64,000 bases of DNA from Staphylococcus kloosii (GTDB lineage Bacteria > Bacillota > Bacilli > Staphylococcales > Staphylococcaceae): positions 2,418,001-2,482,000 of the forward strand of contig NZ_CP027846.1 of NCBI RefSeq assembly GCF_003019255.1, in the 5' to 3' direction. The notes under the pieces were generated by a model. That model had not been told where the DNA came from, ran no database searches, and saw nothing but the letters and a program-made list of their open reading frames with translations. The position numbers and the translations under genes are program-made. Of this stretch, positions 18,929 through 27,598 are shown in pieces. Within the stretch, counting starts at the first letter, position 1. Each line of letters starts with the position of its first letter.

Positions 18929-19411
18929 TTATTTTTCTGCCAAAGCATAACGTTCTATAACGTCGTTTAAATGTGGGTACAATTGTTTTAATTCAGCTTG
19001 AGTAAACATTTCGAAGTGATTAAAATCAAATGCTGGTTGACACATACACCCTACTAAAGCGTATCCTTCCTCGTTAGCAATCGATGACGCAAATATCGTA
19101 CCTTTAGGCACGACATATTGCAATACATCGCCTTCGTCTGTATTCTTACCCAACCTTATACATTTATATTGACCATCAGGATCAATCATATGCACTAATA
19201 ACGTGTGTCCCTCATGATGGTACCATATTTCATCGGCGTCTATGCGATGGAAATGCGATATATTGTCATGAGATAATAAGAAGTAAATACTAGAATATGG
19301 CGCGCGTGTTGAGCCTAAACTATCACCAGTAATTATCTCTCTATAATAACCACCTTCAGGATGTGGTGTTAAGCTCAATTGTTCAATCCAATGCGCAATA
19401 TTTTGAGTCAT
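18929..19411 (-). CDS. Cupin (DUF985) protein
   Basis: A 160-residue cupin_5/DUF985 protein. It opens with HWIEQLSLTPHPEGGYYRE and has cupin metal-binding candidates in FHRIDADEIWYHHEGHTL and the C-terminal GCMCQPAFDFNHFEMF. Members are small beta-barrel proteins of uncertain, possibly sugar-epimerase-like, function. Its ATG overlaps the yebC stop codon by one base, so the two are translationally coupled. Confidence 0.85.
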   Translation of the reverse strand: MTQNIAHWIEQLSLTPHPEGGYYREIITGDSLGSTRAPYSSIYFLLSHDNISHFHRIDADEIWYHHEGHTLLVHMIDPDGQYKCIRLGKNTDEGDVLQYVVPKGTIFASSIANEEGYALVGCMCQPAFDFNHFEMFTQAELKQLYPHLNDVIERYALAEK

Positions 19412-20127
19412 TAATTTAACTCCACATTATGGAAGACATTTTGTACATCCTCTAAGTCTTCTAGAGCATCAATTAGTTTTTCAAACACTTCTTGATCCTC
19501 AGCAGATAATTCGACGTCACTTTGTGGTAACATTTCGAATTCTGCTACTTTAAATTCTTCTACACCATATTCTTTTAAAGCATCTTGCACTTGTGCAAAT
19601 TGCTCTGGTTCAGCGTAAACAATTGTTAAATCTTCTTCTTCAACAACGTCTCGTACATCGATATCTTGTTCCATTAGTTGCTCTAAAATATCATCTGCAG
19701 CATAACCTTCGAAGCCAAATACTGCCGTATGGTCGAACATATACGCTACAGAACCAGACACGCCCATATTACCACCATTTTTACCAAAAGCGGCTCTTAC
19801 GTCTGAGGCTGTTCTATTTACATTATTTGTTAAAGCATCAACAATAATCATTGAACCACTAGGACCAAATCCTTCATATCTTAAGTGGTCGTAGTTTTCT
19901 TCTCCTGCACCTTTAGCCTTTTCAATCGCTTTTTCAATGATATGGTTTGGCACAGAATACGTTTTGGCTCTTTCTAGAGTTAAGCGTAAAGTTTGATTTG
20001 ATTCTGGATCAGGTTCTCCTGATTTTGCAGCAACATAAATTTCTTTACCGAATTTCGCATAAATACGACTCGTATTTTTATCTTTTTGGGCTTTTTTCTC
20101 TTTAATATTATTCCATTTACGACCCAT
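19411..20127 (-). CDS. YebC/PmpR family protein (YeeN type)
   Basis: A 238-residue YebC-family protein: MGRKWNNIKEKKAQKDKNTS opening, EGFGPSGSMIIVDALTNNVNRT core and the acidic C-terminal domain. The family was long annotated as transcriptional regulators; recent work assigns YebC proteins to ribosome-associated relief of stalling on proline stretches. The GRKW opening places it in the YeeN-like subgroup. Coupled with the downstream cupin gene. Confidence 0.92.
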   Translation of the reverse strand: MGRKWNNIKEKKAQKDKNTSRIYAKFGKEIYVAAKSGEPDPESNQTLRLTLERAKTYSVPNHIIEKAIEKAKGAGEENYDHLRYEGFGPSGSMIIVDALTNNVNRTASDVRAAFGKNGGNMGVSGSVAYMFDHTAVFGFEGYAADDILEQLMEQDIDVRDVVEEEDLTIVYAEPEQFAQVQDALKEYGVEEFKVAEFEMLPQSDVELSAEDQEVFEKLIDALEDLEDVQNVFHNVELN

Positions 20128-20248
20128 AATTTCATCTCACTTTCTTAATCCTCAAATTGTAACATTTATATTATAGCGTAAATCACGCTTATTATATAGT
20201 TGAAAAGCTATAAACTTTGTATTTATATACCCACTAATTATTTAAACA

Positions 20249-20291
20249 TAAAAAAGACGAGTATGTCGTTAGTGAACAACAAAACTCGTCT
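20249..20291 (-). terminator. Terminator after the BI-1-like gene
   Basis: AGACGAGT (20255-20262) pairs with ACTCGTCT (20284-20291); read on the minus strand it ends in a T-run. Confidence 0.88.
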
Positions 20292-20322
20292 CTTCTATAT
20301 AAATATTTGATTTACTTACATA

Positions 20323-20982
20323 TTATTTTCTGTTCAAGCGTACGGCTAAGTTTAACACGTATTTAATAATGTGTAGTAAGTTAATAAATAAGTTGAAGCC
20401 CATTTCTCTAGGTGAGAATTTACCACGCTTCATACGGTTAAAATCGTATAGTGTATATAGTAAGAATAAGAATAAACCAACGATTGTAATAATTGTATGG
20501 AATATTGGATTATGAATAAACATTCCTACAATACCTGCAATAACTAATGCTATTAACGTTACGAATAAATATTTACCCATACTAGAGGCATCACCTATTA
20601 AGAAATAACCGATAAGTCCAAAAATGATAAATGCAGCTATTGCTAAGATAACGTTTTTGTAGAATACCTCTTCACCTAAATTTTGTAAGTAACTAGTAAA
20701 TGTGGCATATGCCAACAAACCAACTACAACAGTATAAATATGAGATATTATTAAACCTGACTTACGCGCTCGATTAGTAAATAAGGTAACTAATACTAGC
20801 ACTAATAGTGCAATAGATAACGGTTTACGCCAAGACATAGGTAAAAATTGTCCAAAATAACAACCGATACCAAAGATTATCCAATAATATACAAAGAATA
20901 ACCATACTTTACCGTATGCTTTTGCTTGGTCTTTATTTTTCTTCATATTATAATTCTTTGTTTGTTGCGATGCTTCCGCCAT
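20323..20982 (-). CDS. Polytopic membrane protein, possible Bax inhibitor-1 relative
   Basis: A 219-residue protein with a hydrophilic N-terminus followed by about seven hydrophobic helices. The C-terminal LLYTLYDFNRMKRGKFS and NLFINLLHIIKYVL resemble the last two helices of Bax inhibitor-1/YccA proteins (calcium-leak channels with a conserved Asp in the YD motif), which supports but does not prove that family. The ATG at 20982 follows AGGTAGGGAAG; the frame is open to 21042. Monocistronic. Confidence 0.65.
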   Translation of the reverse strand: MAEASQQTKNYNMKKNKDQAKAYGKVWLFFVYYWIIFGIGCYFGQFLPMSWRKPLSIALLVLVLVTLFTNRARKSGLIISHIYTVVVGLLAYATFTSYLQNLGEEVFYKNVILAIAAFIIFGLIGYFLIGDASSMGKYLFVTLIALVIAGIVGMFIHNPIFHTIITIVGLFLFLLYTLYDFNRMKRGKFSPREMGFNLFINLLHIIKYVLNLAVRLNRK

Positions 20983-21331
20983 GTTCTTCCCTACCTTTAT
21001 ACATATTATTGTTTCTAAATTAACATATATATAAAGTAACACATAATAATAGATGTGTATTTAAATCTTCAATATTTTGTATTACTTAATATTACAAATT
21101 TTAAAATTATTAATCCCACTACAATGTAAAATGTCTTATAAAAGGCGCAAAAAGGCACAGTCGAACATTTTGGTAATTTTACACTCATATATTGCTAATA
21201 TTACAAGTTTATAACATCATACATAAACAACTATTTTTCTGTTAGTATGGTTTGTGAATTAACAATATATGGACGTTCTATGAACAATTTAAATTTACAT
21301 ACATTCATAGAGACATTGAGGAGGAGTAATT
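20983..21331. other. Divergent intergenic region
   Basis: Long AT-rich gap between the membrane protein gene (minus) and the LysM-CHAP gene (plus). Besides the WalR-type box at 21200-21216 I see no further gene, hairpin or convincing promoter. Confidence 0.6.
21200..21216 (-). promoter_or_regulatory. WalR (YycF)-type binding site
   Basis: Read on the minus strand the 17 bases are TGTTAT-AAACT-TGTAAT, an exact match to the published WalR direct-repeat consensus TGTWAH-N5-TGTWAH. It lies 116 bp upstream of a LysM-CHAP hydrolase, the class of gene WalKR controls in staphylococci. Inverted orientation relative to the gene is a point of caution. Confidence 0.65.
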
Positions 21332-22150
21332 TTGAAAAAGTTAGCATTTGCAGTTACTGCTGCATCAGGGACAGCTGCTATTTTAGCAAATCATGATGCA
21401 CATGCATCTACACAACATACTGTAAAATCAGGTGAGTCACTTTGGTCAATCGCTCAAAAATATAATACTTCAGTAGATGAAATCAAAAAGAATAATAATA
21501 TTAGTAACAATATTGTATTCCCAGGACAAGTCATTGAAATTGGTGGTAGCGGATCACAAGACTCTAGCTCTAACACAACTTCAAACACTTCTTCTGAGGT
21601 GTCTGGCGGTTCAACTCATACTGTTCAATCTGGTGAAACTTTAGCAGTAATCGCTAATAAATATGGTGTTTCAGTTGATGAATTAATGTCAGCTAACAAC
21701 TTAAACAACTATATTATTCAACCAAACCAAACATTAAAAATTCCTGGCGCAGGTACTGCTGGTGGCGGTGCAGGTGGTGGAGACACTTCTACTAGCCCAG
21801 CACCAAGTCAATCTGCAAACAGTTCAAACCTTTATGACTGGGGTCAATGTACTTGGCACGTATTTAATCGTCGTGCAGAAGCAGGCAACCCAATCAGTAC
21901 TTATTGGTACAACGCACAAGATTGGTATAGTAATGCAATTAACGAAGGTTATACAGTAAATAATAGTCCTAGCGTTGGTTCTATCTTACAAACTAGCGAA
22001 GGCCCTGTAGGACATGTAGCTTATGTTGAACGCGTTAATCCAGATGGTAGTATTATGGTCTCAGAAATGAACTATAATACAGCACCTGGTACAGTTGGAT
22101 ACCGTACTATCCCAGCTTCTCAAGTTTCAAGCTATAACTACATTCACTAA
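21332..22150 (+). CDS. Secreted LysM-CHAP peptidoglycan hydrolase (SsaA/Sle1-like)
   Basis: A 272-residue secreted wall enzyme. A signal peptide (about 1-25, ending AHA) is followed by two LysM domains (about 28-72 and 94-138), a Gly/Ser-rich linker and a CHAP domain (about 165-272). CHAP catalytic residues are Cys173 in WGQCTW, His228 in GHVAY and the acidic/Asn site at 245-247. CHAP enzymes act as N-acetylmuramoyl-L-alanine amidases or endopeptidases in cell separation. Translation starts at TTG, supported by a strong GAGGAGG. Two terminator-like hairpins follow. Confidence 0.93.
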   Translation: MKKLAFAVTAASGTAAILANHDAHASTQHTVKSGESLWSIAQKYNTSVDEIKKNNNISNNIVFPGQVIEIGGSGSQDSSSNTTSNTSSEVSGGSTHTVQSGETLAVIANKYGVSVDELMSANNLNNYIIQPNQTLKIPGAGTAGGGAGGGDTSTSPAPSQSANSSNLYDWGQCTWHVFNRRAEAGNPISTYWYNAQDWYSNAINEGYTVNNSPSVGSILQTSEGPVGHVAYVERVNPDGSIMVSEMNYNTAPGTVGYRTIPASQVSSYNYIH

Positions 22151-22177
22151 GAATGTGAAAACATAATATATTATTAA

Positions 22178-22222
22178 ATACGTCAGAACATCTATTATTG
22201 AATGTTCTGACGTATCTTTTTA
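22178..22222 (+). terminator. Terminator after the LysM-CHAP gene
   Basis: ACGTCAGAACAT (22180-22191) pairs with ATGTTCTGACGT (22202-22213), followed by TCTTTTT. Confidence 0.93.
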
Positions 22223-22230
22223 TTCATTAA

Positions 22231-22282
22231 AAAACCATTGTTACTCAAAGTATCTTTCAACTTTAAATAACAATGGTTTTTA
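22231..22282 (-). terminator. Terminator after pit
   Basis: ACCATTGTTA (22234-22243) pairs with TAACAATGGT (22268-22277); the minus-strand product ends in a T-run. Confidence 0.85.
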
Positions 22283-22310
22283 ATATATGTCTATTGATGA
22301 TTATTTACAA

Positions 22311-23318
22311 TTATATAATTAAATTTACAATGTAGAAAATCAATGCAGCTAAAATTGCTGAAATCGGTAAGGTTATAACCCAAGTTATAATCATACGTTG
22401 CGCAGTTTTCCACTTCACACCTTTAATACGGTTAGATGAACCAACCCCTAGTATTGAAGATGATACAACGTGTGTTGTTGATAATGGGAAGTGCAGTGAT
22501 GATGCTACAAATATAGTTAAAGCAGAAGATAAGTCTGCTGCTGCCCCATTTGCTGGTCTTATTTTCATAATATTACCACCAACAGTTTTGATGATCTTCC
22601 AACCACCTACTGCTGTGCCTAGCCCCATTGCAGTTGCACAGGCAATTTTTACCCATAATTGTGGTTCAACACTTGAACCTGTTTGAATGTTTGCAACAAT
22701 AAGCGCTAACGTAATAATACCCATAGACTTTTGTGCATCGTTCGTACCATGTGAGAATGATTGTAATGATGCAGTAAATATTTGGAAAAATCTAAAGTTA
22801 CGATTTGTCTTTGTTAAATTTGCATTTTTAAATATAACTTTAACAATTGAATAAATGATAAAGCCGACTATAAATGCAATAACTGGTGATAACAATAATA
22901 CTACGATAATTTTAGTAAATCCTTCGTAGTGTAATACCGCAAATGAGCCTTGCGACGCAATAGCTGCACCCGCGATAGAACCAATTAAAGCATGTGAAGA
23001 GGAACTTGGAATACCGTAAAGCCACGTAACTAAGTTCCAAATAATTGCAGCGATAATAGCTGACAACACTACGACAAGTCCATTCTCAAGTTTGAATGGA
23101 TCTACAATATCCTTCGTGATTGTACCTGCAACACCGGTAAAAGTTAATGCACCAATAAAGTTCATTATTGCGGCAACAAAGATTGCAGTTTTAGGCGTGA
23201 GTGCTCTAGTTGAAACGGCAGTCGCTACAGCATTGGCAGTATCATGAAAGCCATTGATAAAGTCAAATAATAGTGAAAATATTACGATAGCTATAGTGAC
23301 GATTAAAATATATTCCAT
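22311..23318 (-). CDS. pit: Low-affinity inorganic phosphate transporter (PiT family)
   Basis: A 335-residue PiT/Pho-4 family permease importing metal-phosphate with protons. Both family repeats are visible: FDFINGFHDTANAVATAVSTRAL (about 18-40) and FSHGTNDAQKSMGIITLAL (about 193-211). Roughly ten hydrophobic helices. The gene follows its DUF47 partner by 13 bp and ends at a strong terminator, forming the common pitR-pit operon. Confidence 0.93.
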   Translation of the reverse strand: MEYILIVTIAIVIFSLLFDFINGFHDTANAVATAVSTRALTPKTAIFVAAIMNFIGALTFTGVAGTITKDIVDPFKLENGLVVVLSAIIAAIIWNLVTWLYGIPSSSSHALIGSIAGAAIASQGSFAVLHYEGFTKIIVVLLLSPVIAFIVGFIIYSIVKVIFKNANLTKTNRNFRFFQIFTASLQSFSHGTNDAQKSMGIITLALIVANIQTGSSVEPQLWVKIACATAMGLGTAVGGWKIIKTVGGNIMKIRPANGAAADLSSALTIFVASSLHFPLSTTHVVSSSILGVGSSNRIKGVKWKTAQRMIITWVITLPISAILAALIFYIVNLII

Positions 23319-23331
23319 AAATTAGGACTCC

Positions 23332-23949
23332 TTAGCTATTTTTCATAATAATTGTTTCAAAATTATTTGCCACGACTTGGCATTTATCAGCAATATCTTC
23401 TAAACTTTCATATATTTCTTTAATTTTAATTAATGTAATAGGATCTGTTTCGCTATTGAAAATATGTTTGATAGATTGACGTAAAATACCATCACAATTA
23501 GTTTCAAATTCTTTAATGTTAATAGAATGTATACGCATGTGAGATAATTTTTTATCTACTAATAATCCTACAGCTAACTTCATTTCAGCTACTGCTTTTT
23601 GGATATTATCAACAAATTCTGCCATATACTCATCAGTATATTCTATTGAGTACATTTCGAACATGCCAGATGTTTCTTCAATTGCATCAAGCACATCATC
23701 AATTGCATTACATAAAGATAAAATATCTTCACGTTCAATAGGTGTAATGAATGTTTGATTCAAATCTGAAATCACTTGATGCATTAATTCGTCACCGTGT
23801 GATTCATAAGTCTTAATATTGTCCGAATACGCTTTTAAGTCTAAGTGTGTATTAAAATCCATTTTTCCAAATTCAATCGCAGCGCGGTCTAGATTAAACA
23901 CCATTTCCTCTAGTTGTACCATGAATTTGTCTTTTTTCTTATTAAACAT
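23332..23949 (-). CDS. DUF47/PhoU-like partner of PiT transporter
   Basis: A 205-residue helical protein of the DUF47 family (TIGR00153), distantly related to PhoU and typically encoded just upstream of pit, where it is thought to modulate transport. Acidic helical segments such as YESHGDELMHQVISDLNQTFITPIEREDIL match the metal-binding helices of the family. A GGAGGATT ribosome binding site precedes the ATG. Confidence 0.88.
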   Translation of the reverse strand: MFNKKKDKFMVQLEEMVFNLDRAAIEFGKMDFNTHLDLKAYSDNIKTYESHGDELMHQVISDLNQTFITPIEREDILSLCNAIDDVLDAIEETSGMFEMYSIEYTDEYMAEFVDNIQKAVAEMKLAVGLLVDKKLSHMRIHSINIKEFETNCDGILRQSIKHIFNSETDPITLIKIKEIYESLEDIADKCQVVANNFETIIMKNS

Positions 23950-24289
23950 TCAATAAAATCCTCCATTTACAGCGATCGTTAATAATCACCATCAATAAAT
24001 TTAATAATTTAAAGCCTTAACAGCTAAACATTTGTCCCTCAGTTATTACAAATAAAAATAAATTATATATGTAGTAAATTGTTCATTAAATGAATATTGC
24101 ATACTACCTATAATACTAACTTTCAGAACTTGTTTTGCCTTATTTGAAAATAGCACAAAATTTACAATACTACAATTGAATTTACAAATTCTTAACATTC
24201 ATTTCATCAATTTAAAATACAACTTAATTCATTTGACAAAAACCTATTAATTTCGACTTTTACAAAGAAACAAATAGATAAGTTATAAC
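23950..24289. other. 340-bp AT-rich gap upstream of the phosphate operon and downstream of graS
   Basis: No ORF of credible length on either strand. It must hold the pit operon promoter, but I cannot pick out a convincing one, nor a clear Pho box. This is where vraFG would start in the S. aureus arrangement; I see no remnant of them. Confidence 0.6.
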
Positions 24290-25324
24290 TTAATCTTCTG
24301 CATGTTGAGAAAGACGTTTTACAATATCGTTTTGTTCAGGGAACGTAAAGATAACTTCTGTCCCCTTATTTAATTCTGAGTTAATATTAACCGCTACTTT
24401 CAGAGCTTTTTTCAATTCATTTACTAAGTAAAGACCAATACCTGACGAAGCAGAATCATTGTGGAATGTAGTTGATGTAAATCCTCTTTCAAATATACGT
24501 GGTAAATCTTTAGCACTTATTCCTCTACCTTCATCTTTAATACTTAATGTGACGTGATTATTTACTAGCGTAGCCTCTATGACAATCGTACTGTTTTCAC
24601 TATATTTAATAGCATTTGATAATGACTGTCTAATCATCATGCGACATAATTTAGTATCAGTATAAATTTTCATCTCAGCATCGATTAATAAATCAAAACC
24701 TATACCTCTCGCCTGACTGATAAATCGCGTTAATTGAATTTCTTCTATTACTAGATTTCTTAAAGTTACATGTTCAAAATATAAATCTTTATTTTGAGAT
24801 TGCATACGTGTTAAATACAGTTGCATATCTAACATAGCGTTAATACGTGACCACTCATACATTAACGACTTCTTGCGCTCACTATCTTGCTCTTTATCAA
24901 TTAACAATTTCATTGAAGTCACAGGTGTTTTTATATCATGGACAAAAGACGTTAGCGATTGCTCATATGTCTTAATTTGTTGTCGTTGTTGATTTAAGAT
25001 AGCCTTTTGATTTGCTATATTATTATATAAAAATGTGACGACTTCTCTTTGAAAAGGTGTATCGGCTAAATTTTTATGTTTAATCTCTTCAATTTCTTCA
25101 TTATTTATAATATGTCGTATAAACTGTGTTTCTTTAATAAACGAAAAGATGAGATACACCAAAGTTAAACCAATATTCAAAATAACTATATATACTACGC
25201 TGCCGATATCGATATTGTAATCAATCGCAGCGATGACAAGAATAATGATGTTTAAAAAGATAATCCATAAAATCCATCGCAAGCGTGAAATCAAATACAT
25301 CCACAACAATTTCACATTACCCAT
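24290..25324 (-). CDS. graS: Sensor histidine kinase GraS (BceS-like intramembrane sensor)
   Basis: A 344-residue kinase responding to cationic antimicrobial peptides in staphylococci. Two N-terminal helices (about 12-34 and 43-62) flank a very short extracellular loop DYNIDIGS (35-42). The H-box is FVHDIKTPVTSMKL with His129; the ATPase domain has N box QSLSNAIKYSEN and G1 DEGRGIS, G2 SSGIGLYLV. The start overlaps graR by eight bases. In S. aureus the loop is DYDFPIDS; here acidic positions 37 and 41 are Asn and Gly. The usual partner transporter vraFG is not adjacent. Confidence 0.93.
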   Translation of the reverse strand: MGNVKLLWMYLISRLRWILWIIFLNIIILVIAAIDYNIDIGSVVYIVILNIGLTLVYLIFSFIKETQFIRHIINNEEIEEIKHKNLADTPFQREVVTFLYNNIANQKAILNQQRQQIKTYEQSLTSFVHDIKTPVTSMKLLIDKEQDSERKKSLMYEWSRINAMLDMQLYLTRMQSQNKDLYFEHVTLRNLVIEEIQLTRFISQARGIGFDLLIDAEMKIYTDTKLCRMMIRQSLSNAIKYSENSTIVIEATLVNNHVTLSIKDEGRGISAKDLPRIFERGFTSTTFHNDSASSGIGLYLVNELKKALKVAVNINSELNKGTEVIFTFPEQNDIVKRLSQHAED

Positions 25325-25991
25325 GTGCTAAGTATCCTCTTCCAACTTTAGTTTCAATTTCATTATCCATGCCTATATCTTTTAATTTCTTCCGTAAACG
25401 ATTGACGTTTACCGTCAACGTATTATCACTCACAAATGCCTCATCATCCCATAAAGCCGTTATAATAGTATCTCTAGTTACGATTTGATTTTGTTTTCGT
25501 ACAAGCATTTCTAAAATAATCATTTCTGTTTTAGATAACATAATATCTTGATTGTCTTTACTAATAACGTCTTTCGTTAAATCTAACGTAGCACCTTGCC
25601 AGTCGATATTTCTTTTTTCTTCAGTACTAAATTCATATACTCTACGATAAATAGCCTGCAATTTAGCTATAAGCACATTCGTATTGAATGGCTTTTGTAC
25701 GTAATCGTCTGCACCAAGTTCCATACCCATTACTTGATCCATGGGGCTATCTCTTGAAGATAAAAAGAGTATAGGAACATTGGAAGTTTGGCGAATTTTT
25801 CTCGTCCAATGGAACCCATCATATTTAGGCAATTGAATATCCATGATAATGATTTTCGGTTTTACTTGTTCAAAAGATGCAACTACATCTGAAAAGTCAG
25901 CTACACCTTCCACCTCAAAATCCCATTGATTTAATTCTTTACTTAACTCATTAAATAATGTCTTATCATCTTCTACTAATAATATTTTCAC
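25317..25991 (-). CDS. graR: Response regulator GraR (OmpR/PhoB family)
   Basis: A 224-residue OmpR-type regulator: receiver domain with the acidic pocket at VEDD and phospho-acceptor Asp51 in IIIMDIQLPKYDGF, Thr/Ser at LFLSSRD and Lys in YVQKPF, then a winged-helix domain ending VGRGYLAHG. It would activate dltABCD and mprF in response to peptides. The start is GTG at 25991 with GGAGG six bases upstream, giving exactly the S. aureus length; the frame is open to 26006. Confidence 0.94.
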   Translation of the reverse strand: MKILLVEDDKTLFNELSKELNQWDFEVEGVADFSDVVASFEQVKPKIIIMDIQLPKYDGFHWTRKIRQTSNVPILFLSSRDSPMDQVMGMELGADDYVQKPFNTNVLIAKLQAIYRRVYEFSTEEKRNIDWQGATLDLTKDVISKDNQDIMLSKTEMIILEMLVRKQNQIVTRDTIITALWDDEAFVSDNTLTVNVNRLRKKLKDIGMDNEIETKVGRGYLAHG

Positions 25992-26009
25992 ACACGATGC
26001 CTCCAATGA

Positions 26010-26927
26010 TTATTTAGTGTATTTCATGTTTTCGCCTAAACGAAGTCGTTGTTGAAAATTTTTAATACGACAATCAACGTCAAAGCCGCGTAACATCATC
26101 TTTTGAAATGGTGCTTGTGAAATATAATAAATTGGCCATATCACTTTAGGGATATAGTCATATAAATGAACCATTACCTTAGATGAACCCTTTAAAGATC
26201 TAAATTCTAACTTACCTTGCTTTTGGATATTAGGTTTAGTCAGACTGCCACCAACTAAATGCATAGTAATTATATCTTCCGCAGTTTGCACTTTGTGTAA
26301 TATTAATAATGGCCTATCTTTACGTTTTAAATAAATAAAAAAGTTGTCACCTTCATTGTAGCTATGAATAATTGTTCCCTTTGTTTCGTTTAACCACGAC
26401 ATATACGCTTTTACCATATAATCTAATGTCCAATTAACGGGTAATTGCATATTCATTGCCGTACGTACATCATCATATTTTGACACTTGTAGTTCGGCAG
26501 AAACATTAGGTCGTACAACTCTATTTTCCGTTTCTTCTACTGTAACACCATATGCTGATAATCTTTCAACCGTTTCGCGATCAAAACGACTACCGCCGAT
26601 ATAAATAATTTTTGTTATTTTATTAATTGCTGCCGCACGACCAAAATTATCTGCAGCGATAATATTTAAATCTTTTGCAGTAGCGTCTGTTAGCTTTGCC
26701 GAGTGCTTAGTAGGATCCAAATAATAAATGGCAATATTCATTCCCTCCATTGCGCTAACAACGTCTTGATAATTATAAATATCTTTTTTTAACCAAATGA
26801 CTTCTTGCACTTCTTCCTCTTTTGGATATTTAGATAATGTATATAGTTGCGCTTCTGATTTAATTGAAGCTATTAAATTTTTTCCTATATATCCTGTAGC
26901 TCCTGCAAGTAGCACTTTAGGCTTCAT
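26010..26927 (-). CDS. graX: GraX, NAD(P)-binding accessory protein of GraRS
   Basis: A 305-residue protein with a Rossmann fold (VLLAGATGYIGKNL at residues 5-18) of the extended SDR/NmrA type. In S. aureus GraX is a cofactor required for GraRS signalling and interacts with GraR. It is the first gene of the graXRS operon. The ATG at 26927 follows AAGGAG at ideal spacing. The catalytic YxxxK motif of active SDRs is not obvious, consistent with a regulatory role. Confidence 0.88.
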   Translation of the reverse strand: MKPKVLLAGATGYIGKNLIASIKSEAQLYTLSKYPKEEEVQEVIWLKKDIYNYQDVVSAMEGMNIAIYYLDPTKHSAKLTDATAKDLNIIAADNFGRAAAINKITKIIYIGGSRFDRETVERLSAYGVTVEETENRVVRPNVSAELQVSKYDDVRTAMNMQLPVNWTLDYMVKAYMSWLNETKGTIIHSYNEGDNFFIYLKRKDRPLLILHKVQTAEDIITMHLVGGSLTKPNIQKQGKLEFRSLKGSSKVMVHLYDYIPKVIWPIYYISQAPFQKMMLRGFDVDCRIKNFQQRLRLGENMKYTK

Positions 26928-26987
26928 CGACGCCACTCCTTTTTATTAATAAATTATATTGTTTTGAGAAAACTAAAGATTATCTTT

Positions 26988-27017
26988 GCAATTTATATTA
27001 TACTTAATATAAATTGC
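26988..27017. promoter_or_regulatory. Perfect 13-bp inverted repeat between graX and the divergent acetyltransferase gene
   Basis: GCAATTTATATTA (26988-27000) and TAATATAAATTGC (27005-27017) with a 4-nt loop. No T-run on either side, so it is an operator or 5'-leader hairpin rather than a terminator. It ends 24 bp before the acetyltransferase ATG. Confidence 0.45.
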
Positions 27018-27040
27018 CTAGAAATGAGGTGTTTAAAACC

Positions 27041-27547
27041 ATGGTCCATCAAATACGAGAAATTGGTATAAATGATGTTCAAGACTTTATTAAATTATTA
27101 AAGTCTATATACGATGAGTCTGACTTTATGATATATAATCCAGGTGAATATGCACCATCTATCAATGATGCTTTAAGTAAATTAGAACATTTTATTACTT
27201 CTCCTACAAATGCTATCTATATAGCAGAATATAACAGTGAACTTGTAGGTTTTGCTACGGTTACAACGAAAGACTATGAACGTGCAAAGCATGAAGCTAA
27301 ATTTTCTATGGGTGTCGTTAAATTTTATAGAGAAAAAGGTCTTGGACAATCACTTATTAATTCAGTGGAGGCTTGGTGTTTAAACCATAATATTAGACGT
27401 ATTGAAGTTACCGTCGTCACTGAAAATGTTGCCGCAGTTGATATATTCAAAGCTACTGGTTATCAAATTGAAGGCGAACTAAGAGACAAACTTTTCATCG
27501 ATAATAAATATTATAATGAATATGTAATGTCAAAATTATTACTTTAA
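27041..27547 (+). CDS. GNAT family N-acetyltransferase
   Basis: A 168-residue GNAT protein. Acetyl-CoA binding segment: FSMGVVKFYREKGLGQSLINSVEAW with the RxKGxG-like pattern; late motif VTVVTENVAAVDIFKATGYQIEG, then ELRDKLF and YYNEYVMSKLL, typical of the YhhY/ribosomal-protein-like acetyltransferases. ATG at 27041 is preceded by GAGGTG; a TTG at 27014 lies inside the inverted repeat and is less likely. Divergent from graX. Confidence 0.85.
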   Translation: MVHQIREIGINDVQDFIKLLKSIYDESDFMIYNPGEYAPSINDALSKLEHFITSPTNAIYIAEYNSELVGFATVTTKDYERAKHEAKFSMGVVKFYREKGLGQSLINSVEAWCLNHNIRRIEVTVVTENVAAVDIFKATGYQIEGELRDKLFIDNKYYNEYVMSKLLL

Positions 27548-27560
27548 TTATAACATGTTG

Positions 27561-27597
27561 AAAGGGCATAAAACGCTAAGTTTTATGCCCTTTCTTA
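27561..27597. terminator. Bidirectional terminator
   Basis: AAAGGGCATAAAAC (27561-27574) pairs with GTTTTATGCCCTTT (27580-27593) between convergent genes. Confidence 0.93.
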
Positions 27598-27598
27598 T

